The notes beneath the pieces were generated by a model, which worked only from the letters and a program-made list of their open reading frames with translations, was not told the DNA's origin and did no database searches. Below, one piece after another: positions 56,102 through 64,000 of a stretch of 64,000 nucleotides of DNA. The stretch is from Theristus sp. LFF4_11 (lineage: Eukaryota > Nematoda > Chromadorea > Monhysterida > Xyalidae). Position numbers and translations under genes: made by a program. Within the stretch, counting starts at the first letter, position 1. Every line of letters begins with the position of its first letter. The stretch lies in NCBI GenBank assembly GCA_030248135.1, contig JASANC010003102.1, positions 1 to 64,000 on the forward strand, given 5' to 3'.

Positions 56102-56689
56102 GTTTGTGGAGATGCAGAAACCAAACTGAAATTTAGATTTACCAACAAAAACGACGCCAAAAAACGTGTTCGATTCGAACTTCTAACTCTCTTGTCAAAT
56201 CAGGGCAACGAGCTGAACGACAAACATTCAACAGAAACACAATAGTTTCAACAAAACAACAAAATTCCAAAGCAACGAAAAAACAGAAGCCAAATCATAC
56301 GACACACACGTTTGTGCTTCAGTTTTCACGTGTGAAACTAAACTTTCAAATATCGTGACGGGTGCGAAATTTTCGAAGCTCAAAACTCCCGTTCATTGAC
56401 TTCGTATCAAAAACCCGGCAACACATCAGCAAAGTAATACAAAAGAATTAAAAAAACAGTGTATTGTCGATTTGTTCGAACGAGTCGGAACGCACCGAAA
56501 TGACGCCATTCGCATTGAAAACGACCGGTCTGTCACGCACAAAATTCCATGCACGTTCACCTCTTCCAACGTCACGCGAGGTGATCAGCCGAACGGAAAC
56601 ACCAAAAAATGCCACCACAACAAGCGTCGCAATTCAGCGCATAGATGCCGTCATTTCCGTAAGACACGTTCAAAAAAACATAGGCTACA

Positions 56690-57897
56690 TTAAGTGCCAG
56701 AAGGGGCCGGCGGCGGCTGCGGCTGCTGGATCGGCTCCGATTTCAGTACGGATGGGATTGCGAAACTGCTGCTGCCGGCCGAGGGCGGCGAGCTCAAGTG
56801 CGGCGAGAAGCCCTGCGCCGCCAGCAGTGTCATTCGGGCGTGCCGTGTGTGCGCGCCGCTCGGATGCGCCGCGATGTAGCCTGAAACGGTGGCGAAATTC
56901 GTTCCATTCCATTCCATTTTATTTCGCGAACAAACAGGAAACTCCGAGAAAACTGTATGAACAGCATAGTTTGGAGGCCCAAAGCGGTTGCGAAATATAT
57001 TGCCTGCAAGCTTTTCAGTGGCACCAAGTTCGCAAAAAGACAGACGGTGAACGAGCGCGGTCTGCAGAAACTGCCTGTACGTAACTGCGTTTTCATCCAG
57101 GCTTGCATTCAGTCGCAGAATCAAAACAGAAATCGGACTGAAAATGTTTCTTTCCGTTGATCGCCCTTTGTGATGTTCTCGCTGATTGACGATTCACTAG
57201 TTCAAAGCATACAGACAGATCACCATAACCACAACCGACAAACACAAAATTAAAAAAAGACCCGTAGTATCAGCCGCAAACAACCAACCAGCAATGTTCG
57301 ACTGCACTTTATGCACCACGGCTGGCAGGTGTCCGCCCATCTCCGGGCTGCGCTCATCGATCGATAGCAGAATCTCGTCCATAAATCTGAAAAGAAAATT
57401 GAAACTTATTGAAAAAAACTGAATTTAATATATCTAGATATGTATGTAATCCAGTTCCTCAAACTGACGATATCACAGTGTTAACCATGAAATGCACTGA
57501 GGCATTCATGAAGCAGTATTTAGTGATCGCGCTGTTGTCATATTCTGCTTGCTGAGGAACGTCAAAATTGCCGGGCCCTGTCGTCGTATTTCAGACTCTG
57601 GTCACTTCAGCGATTTTGAATTGCCACATCAAGCATGACACCGATTTTCCATCAACGCCAGCATTATACTTGGCGAACCAAACCAGCAAAAGTATCCACT
57701 GTTGCTGTGTTGTCGGGATCACCCTCGTGGCCTGGTGGTAGTGCGTTAGACTACAGTCTGTGCGCTCGGGGGATCGAGCCCCGCCGAGGGGTGTATAGGC
57801 ACTTAATGACAGAGAAAACTCGATGGGCGCCCTACTCAATGGCGTTCTGTACGCTTCTCTGGGTTAGCCCTGGCTAAAAACATCGCCTAAAAATCCC

Positions 57898-57929
<32 letters not shown>

Positions 57930-60900
57930 ACCACCAGTCAGACCACAAAAACAAAGCCTCGCCTCCAGAGCAGCCCCCCCCCCCTAACAAAAACCAACCG
58001 CAGCTTCAAGTCGGTCTGTTTGAGCAGGTCGGAGCTGAGTTGCTGCAACAGCGAGACGAGCGTCGGCTGAGCGAGCGGGCACGGCTCGACGCGCAGCAGC
58101 TTGGCGGGGTCGATTCGGACGCACACGGACATCAGCAGCGGCAGGTCCATCGCGTTTAGCGCCTAGCGAGACAACGCAGTCAGAGTTTTTTTGGTGATTT
58201 CTTGATGTTTTAGGCATGTGAAATTCGTGTATTACTTTGTATGAGTGCTGAAGAAAAAAAACTAAAATAAAACTAAAACGGGCTACGTTTTGACAAGCAC
58301 TTGAAGCAGTTGTGATCTTTCAATTTTTTCCACAACTCGCAAAGCCCGACACAGACACACACACAAACTCAAATCAATATTTGCAGCGAACCGCCAAAAC
58401 GTGCGACCGGAAATACACGACACGACACACTCATGGCCTGGCGGTAACGCGTTCGACTCTTGTCTGTGCGTTCAGGGGATCGAGCCCCGCCAGGTACTAA
58501 TCAGGTGTACAGGCACTTAATGACAGAGAAAACTCGATGGGTACCCTACTCGACAGCGTTGTTCTGTACGTTTTTCTGGGCGAGCCCTAGCTGAAAAAAC
58601 ATCGCCTAAAACCCCAACAACAACAGCTCACAATCTTAAACGCCTCGTCGTACTGCGCGTTGTGCAACGCGAGCGTGATACGCCGCTGCAGCTCTTCGGT
58701 GCGATTGACCATGGGCGCCGGCGTGTGCGCGCGACTGTGCACCGCCGCGGCGAAACTGTCGTTCAGCGAGGCGGCCATCTGCGAGCGTTCGGCGGCGAGC
58801 GCACGTGGCAGTTCGTCACGGAGACACGCGCGCACGTTCGACAGCAGCGACTCGTGCAGTCTGTGTGGCAGCAAATATGGTGTTGTGTTGCGTGGTGTGG
58901 TGACACTGGCAGTTGGTGACGATTGGTTGCGGTACGTTCCGTTTAAACCGCTTCTAATTGACTCTGGTGTCCGTGTTACACAGTCATGTCATGACGTTTC
59001 CATTTCATACGTAGGGGAGGTTGTCGTCATAATTTCTCCGCAGGTAAAATTCGTTCAGCTCATTTGGAAGTGTTTTCCAAATCAGTTGCACGTTCCAAAA
59101 CAAAACAACGAGAAGAAACCAGCAACTGCTTGTGCAACCAGCGACTCACTGTTGCACAGCACGTTGCATCTCCTGTTGCACGCCCGCCTGCAACGCGTGC
59201 AACGTCTGCTGTACACTTGAGTCAACATCCGTCTTAATCTGATCACCAGTGGCAGTCAGCTGTTGTTGCACGGATTGCTTCCACTCCGACTGTTGCGCGT
59301 TCAATTGGCGGAATTGCGCGTGCACTTGATCAATGTCTGCATGAACGTTTCGACGTAAATTTAGTTGGTAGTTAGCTTCAATATTGCTGTTTGAGTACTT
59401 GCTGATTGGTTCATTAACGAATAATGTTAAAAATACGACCAATCGAAAAGTTGGGAATAGTTCACCGCTGGATTTTTCGCAGCCCGTTTTTTAATACACC
59501 TTCATCTCATTAACGAATAATGTTAAAAATACGACCAATCCACCCGTTTTTTAATACACCTTCATCTCATTAACGAATAATGTTAAAAATACGACCAATC
59601 TAAAAGTTGGGAATAGTTCACCGCTGGATTTTTCGCAGCTTTTTAATACACCTTCATCTCAGCAACAGACTAAACTGAGCGACTCAGTGAAACACGCATC
59701 TTCCGAATAATTATAACCGCTTCCCCAACCGATTCCAGCCGAGAAATCCGAAACAGCGACACTCCTATAGGTCATGAGGGGAAGAAAAACAAGCGAACAA
59801 GCCAAAAAAATCAGCGCCAAAAAGCCTCCAAATCTCACATTCTTTCGTGCCACGTTGGTAGATTTTGTTGATCTCATCAAACAGCCGCTTCAGGCAGCTC
59901 TCGAATTCCGGTATCACAGTCTTTTCGAAGGTCTCTTTGAAAATCAACCGCGACTGCGCCGCGACAGATTCAGAGGCCGCGCGACCAATTTGCTCGGAAA
60001 CGGCCTGCAAGTTTTACTGATTTTCATTTTTTTGGCGGCGGCAGCGTTGCTTTTGGCACTGCACAGTTTGTGTTTTTGTGGCAAAACAAAAACAATGGGG
60101 ATACCCGTTCCAGTCACGTACCATTTGCACTAGGTGATAAACTCACCTAGTCAATCCGGACCCATGGGACCCACATTATTTTTGTATTTTTTTTCACAGT
60201 AGTACTGTTTGTTAACATCGCGAGATCCGCCTAGGCAGATCCACGCGAGAACGTTTGCGTTTCGATTCAAAACACTTTTATATAATAGGTACTATTGTGA
60301 AACAGGCGGGCACATGGTGTTGTTATCGATTGATTATAGTGTGTAGGATGGGTGCGTGCTGGGGAATGGGAATATGTGCGTGTGTTGTGTGTGTCGTGTA
60401 TGTCAGATGTATGACACTCGTCGTGTTCACCGCATGAAGTACCAGGTAATTTTTGTAGCTTCAGAACGAATCGGCTTTCGTTTCAGCAAGAATGTTTTGT
60501 TCGAGCAAGAATATTCAGAACACGAGTGAAAAAACGCGCAAAACAAGAAAGAACGAGATCGGAGTTGCATGAAAACATGTTATCCACAAAATTTGATTTA
60601 ACCGAACCCGATACATTCGTTCTTCTTGCTGTAACTCAAAGTTTCGCACGCCTATATTCTGCTAAAAACGTGACAGATACAAACAAACATGCCGTTTTTG
60701 CACACTTTTGATTTTGCAGTTGCCAACGTTCTAAGTTCACCCAGTGCAAAAACTCTGGATTAGCTGCGTGCGTTCACTTAATTCACTACATTAAAGCGTT
60801 CATTTCAGGCACCTTTGACTTCACGGTCTTTGTGACGTGCTCTCTCAGGACAGCGTCCGTGTTGGCGAGTCGATCACTCATGTCCGTCGTCACCCGTGCT

Positions 60901-63854
60901 TCGATCGTCGACATCGTGTCCGTCACACCTGCCAATGGGGCGAATGCAGGAAATTTAGCAAAACCTTAGCTTAGTAATATCGACCTTTTTGAACTGCCCC
61001 GTGCTGTCCGTAAGCATTAAAACCCAAACCAAGCAACCAATCACAACGCAGCTACCACCAGCCTAGCGCGGCTCACTTTTGCTGAGCTCGTCAGCGATCA
61101 CCGGCTGCATGCCGCGTAGCACGTCGCGCAGCTCGTGGCTGACGGCGGCGGCGACCGACTGTGCGTCTGCGGTGGCCGTGGACGACGACGTTGCCGACGC
61201 GACCACCTGAGCCACAGCGTCCGACTGCGTTTGGCGCAGCACGCACAACTCGCGCAGGCATTGGTCGCTTTGTAGGCCTGCACATCCGGTGCGTGCACGC
61301 ACGTTTGGTGTTGCAAGTTGGTGGAACTTACTCTTATGGGGCATTCATGAAGCACTATTTAGTGACCGCGTAGCTATGCTTTTAACACAGCTATGCGTCG
61401 CTAAAAAAACACTTCATGAATGCCGCTTTTCAACGTCTCTGTTGGTTCTGCTTTATTCGGCGCCTCTAAGCGTTCTGGTCAGGCGCACGGAAACAGGCTC
61501 CAAAATAGCAAGCTGAGTGTGCACAGCCAGTCTTGTTTTCTCCTTCCGTTCCAGTTCTTCAATCGTGGATTGTCAGACTTTTGGAGATTCCGTTTCGAGA
61601 ACTCTTTTTTGAGTCAAATAAACAAAATTCTGCTTCCTTCCTGCGAAACCCAGGTAGTTTCAGAAGTTGTGTAATATGAGATTACGAAACTGTGAAGTAA
61701 GCTCTGGTGTGTTCATTTGCCGCTCTCACAGTTCAAAAAAAGGAAGGCTCCCCAATTTTTATACCGCTTCACTATCGCTGGCCCATGCAGCACAGCCAAT
61801 CAGCAAAAAAATGTATTTGCAGTGAAAAAATAAACATTTTTTGTTCAGTTACGTTGCTCTCGATTGGCTTCAATCAACTGGCGCAACTGCATGTTGATCG
61901 TGTGCTCTTCCGGGAGTAGTTGCGCCTTGAACTTGAGCATGTCGGCTTGTTGGCGTTGAGAGTGAGCCACGAGACGCTCCATTTCCATATTGATCTGCAG
62001 ACAGAATGAGAGAAGTGGGTAGAGAGGTGCATTGATGAGAACTCTAACGACAACAAGAAACTGGCTTGGAGGTTTGGAATGTTTGAAAAAATGTACAGAT
62101 GAAGGGTGGTTGTTTATTGGCTTCGAGAAAATCAGCCGTTGCGACTGAATTGTGGTGTGTGGCAGCACACCTTTGTCAATTTGTGGGTGACCTCATCGAA
62201 TGCCTCCATCATCTGCTGCTTGCTTGAGCTCGGCAACAAGCCGGTGTTGCTGTCAACGCGCGACGACCACGCGGCGCCGACCGAAGGCGCTTCCTCGTCT
62301 GCAACGTTTAGCGACCCAAAAGCGTTTCACTCAGATGAAAATCGAAATGCGAAAACGTTTTCCCACGTCATAATAAATAAAATGAGAACACGTTTCACAA
62401 AGTTGAAGTTGAAAGTGGGAACACCAACCAATCCCATTCCCACCACAGACCAGCGCGACGGTGTGCTGGCAGCGCATTGCTGCCATCTGACAAACATTCC
62501 CTGTGGCTTTATTGCCCGGGATGGTTGATTTTGTGAGATTGTGCTTTCTAGGTTCGCTTATGTTTTACCCAGACTATAAGATCTGTCTGTGGTGCTGGTG
62601 AAACTGCTTGGTGTCCGTCGCACTGACGAGCCAGGGCACCGCGGTATGCGTATTCCTGGGCGAAACCGCAAACAGCGAACGTATGTATCTGCGGCAACGT
62701 GCGCCACGTTTCCATTCACACCGTCGCACGGAGATGGATCGGATCGCCCATATCAATTCGATCACCATCACCAGCAACCAAGGCACCCAGCCCAGCCACC
62801 CTCCCTCAACTCCACTTACCAGCGCTCTCGAGCGTGTGCGCGATCGGAGTGCTCGGCCGCGGCGGAAAGTAGGCCGGTCTCGGCTCGTTCAACGCCAACG
62901 GCTCGTCGGCACGCCGCATCAGCGCGTCCTCCTCGTCGACGTCGTCAACGTTCTCTTCGTCCTCGTCTTCGTCCGCCTGCAGAGTCGCGTTTTTCAGTTT
63001 GTGTTTGCAATGTTCTCCAACTAAACAACTAAACTGCAGCGCCGTTCGAATGCCCCAACCTCATCGTCATCGGCGTCTGACTCGTACTCCTTGTTGCCGA
63101 GGCGCATCACATCGACGAGCTCCGCGTCGCCTCCCTGATAGTCGTCGCCGAACTCATCCTCGTCCTCGGCCAGTTCGCCCTCCTCGAGGTCACCGACGAC
63201 GACGCCGCCAGCGGGCGCTGCGGCCGACGCCGCCTTGGTCACTGGCCCGCCGGACTGTGGCGCCTTCGCGAATATGTCTGAGACCTGAGGTGCGGTTGTT
63301 TTCCAATAAGAACCGTGTTTGTTCAATTCAAGCGGAAAATTGTTTCCGTGTGATTTTTTTTCCTCTGAAGGACAATTACGAAAGCCCATTTTACGTTAAG
63401 AATAAACGCCCACGAATCTGTCATGTAACGAGGACTCTGACATGTAACGCTGTGACTCGCTGCCTGTGGGGATATAGTAACCGAAAGTCACCAAAATTAA
63501 AATGGTCCCCTCAGGACAGAGGCTGTTTCTCCTCTCTAGTGGCGCGGACAATTGTCTAGCGTCCATTTTCTCAATATCAAACCGCCTGGGTTTGGTACCT
63601 GCCAAGTTTCTTGGGCTGCAAACAAAAATTTCAAAAAAAACAACAACTGTACTTCAGCACTACTCGGGCTATCCGGCCGACTTGGCTCTGTGTGACCTGT
63701 GCCTCCTGCAGCAGCAGAGGGGGCCTCCTGCAGTAACAGCGGGGTGCGAACGGGCGAAAACGGGCTGTTCGGCAGGGTTGCGGAAACTTGCTGCGTTTGA
63801 GGCGCGGTAGCGGCCGGCGCTGTACCGGTGCCCGTCTGTTGGAACACGTCATAG
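56690..63854 (-). CDS. EDC4: EDC4 / Ge-1, mRNA-decapping scaffold, C-terminal part (N-terminus outside window)
   Basis: P-body scaffold that holds DCP1, DCP2 and other decapping factors. Exons (minus): 63854-63653, 63284-63060, 62976-62820, 62298-62171, 61994-61853, 61277-61077, 60928-60813, 60004-59839, 59336-59150, 58860-58632, 58162-57999, 57386-57289, 56880-56690; all phases agree, giving about 734 residues here. The N-terminal WD40 part lies to the right of the window, since the first exon seen starts in phase 2. The region begins with a Ser/Pro-rich linker and an acidic tract (DLEEGELAEDEDEFGDDYQG), continues with a long helical section (QCLRELCVLRQTQSDAVAQV; ETFEKTVIPEFESCLKRLFD, then EINKIYQRGTKE), and ends in the Ge-1 C-terminal domain (EELQRRITLALHNAQYDEAF, DPAKLLRVEPCPLAQPTLVS, FMDEILLSIDERSPEMGGHL, HARMTLLAAQG). 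It then has an extra 40-residue Pro/Gln/Ser tail. Introns carry two SINEs, a tandem repeat and a palindromic repeat. Confidence 0.95.
57500..57533 (+). repeat. Half copy of the 85-bp palindromic repeat in EDC4 intron
   Basis: GAGGCATTCATGAAGCAGTA and TTTAGTGATCGCG match the left arm; the right arm is missing. Confidence 0.6.
57722..57930 (+). mobile_element. tRNA-derived SINE, copy 1, in EDC4 intron
   Basis: The tRNA-like head has box A TGGTGGTAGTGCGTTAG and box B GGGGATCGAGCCCCG, with CCCTCG/CGAGGG acceptor-arm pairing. The body is GGCACTTAATGACAGAGAAA and ACTCGATGGG, and the tail is (CAA)n to 57930. It matches 58430-58626 along the whole length. Inserted antisense to EDC4. Confidence 0.85.
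58430..58626 (+). mobile_element. tRNA-derived SINE, copy 2, abutting EDC4 exon 10 in this window
   Basis: It has the same head (GGCCTGGCGGTAACGCG, GGGGATCGAGCCCCGCC), body and CAA tail as copy 1, with a small insertion after the head. The tail ends at 58626 and the EDC4 exon edge is 58632, so the 5' splice site GTGAGC joins the SINE tail directly. Confidence 0.85.
59408..59662 (+). repeat. Tandem/nested repeat in EDC4 intron
   Basis: CATTAACGAATAATGTTAAA plus AATACGACCAATC occurs three times (59411, 59508, 59568). GTTGGGAATAGTTCACCGCT plus GGATTTTTCGCAG occurs twice, and TTTTTAATACACCTTCATCTC three times. Confidence 0.85.
61339..61426 (+). repeat. 85-bp palindromic repeat in EDC4 intron
   Basis: GGGCATTCATGAAGCACTAT and TTAGTGACCGCGTAGC fold on ACAGCTATGCGTCGC and ACACTTCATGAATGCC. 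Confidence 0.8.
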
Positions 63855-64000
63855 CTAGAAAAAATGAGATCTTGTTGGTTACAAGCGAGTGACAATAGCT
63901 CTGTTGCCTTTTTTCTAGTTCTACGACTGAATGCACGCAAAATTGTTCATGCTTTTTGAAGCAAAATCGTGCTGTTGAAAATAGGTTTTGAGTGACCCTA

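Larger units (their letters stand above)
54159..56689. other. Intergenic region between EDC4 3' end and VPS45 start
   Basis: No exon is supported in 2.5 kb of A-rich sequence. Two full palindromic repeats lie at 54681-54768 and 56017-56101. The first few hundred bases next to 54158 should include the VPS45 promoter; nothing specific is recognised. Confidence 0.55.

Overview
This window is eukaryotic nuclear DNA from a small-genome invertebrate animal. Genes are split into many short exons that are GC-rich with C/G-ending third positions. Introns are AT-rich, start mostly with GTGAGT, GTTGGT or GTTAGT and end in a pyrimidine run plus CAG. The TTTTCAG-type acceptors look nematode-like, but I cannot fix the phylum by eye. 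The space between exons is packed with short DNA transposons, Helitron-like elements, a retrotransposon fragment and tRNA-derived SINEs.

Layout. 436-3132 (-): N-terminal half of cytosolic asparaginyl-tRNA synthetase (NARS1), running off the left edge; one coding exon is split by a transposon. 3133-5914: divergent intergenic region holding a transposon inserted into a second copy of itself. 5915-14549 (+): VPS72/YL-1, 8 exons, with a first intron full of mobile elements. 17380-24610 (+): coronin, 14 exons. 28205-31048 (-): ANP32, 7 exons. 35272-37631 (+): an F-box-like protein, 5 exons. 38015-46362 (-): an unidentified large nuclear-type protein with an RRM-like segment. 47973-54158 (-): VPS45, 12 exons. 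56690-63854 (-): C-terminal part of EDC4/Ge-1, 13 exons, running toward the right edge.

The genes are unrelated housekeeping functions: translation, H2A.Z chromatin, actin, histone chaperoning, endosomal fusion and mRNA decapping. There is no sign that they form a functional cluster. For six of them (NARS1, VPS72, coronin, ANP32, VPS45, EDC4) I joined the exons by hand, and every junction kept the reading frame and matched the known family order. Coordinates should be good to a few bases, except where marked uncertain.

The best finds are in the repeat layer. A 749-bp hAT-type element with a perfect 8-bp target duplication interrupts a NARS1 exon and gives an immediate stop. A related element is nested in its own sibling, in inverted orientation. 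At least six other short inverted-repeat families recur across the window, and two insertions sit within a few bases of a 5' splice site. I saw no wholly new multi-gene system.
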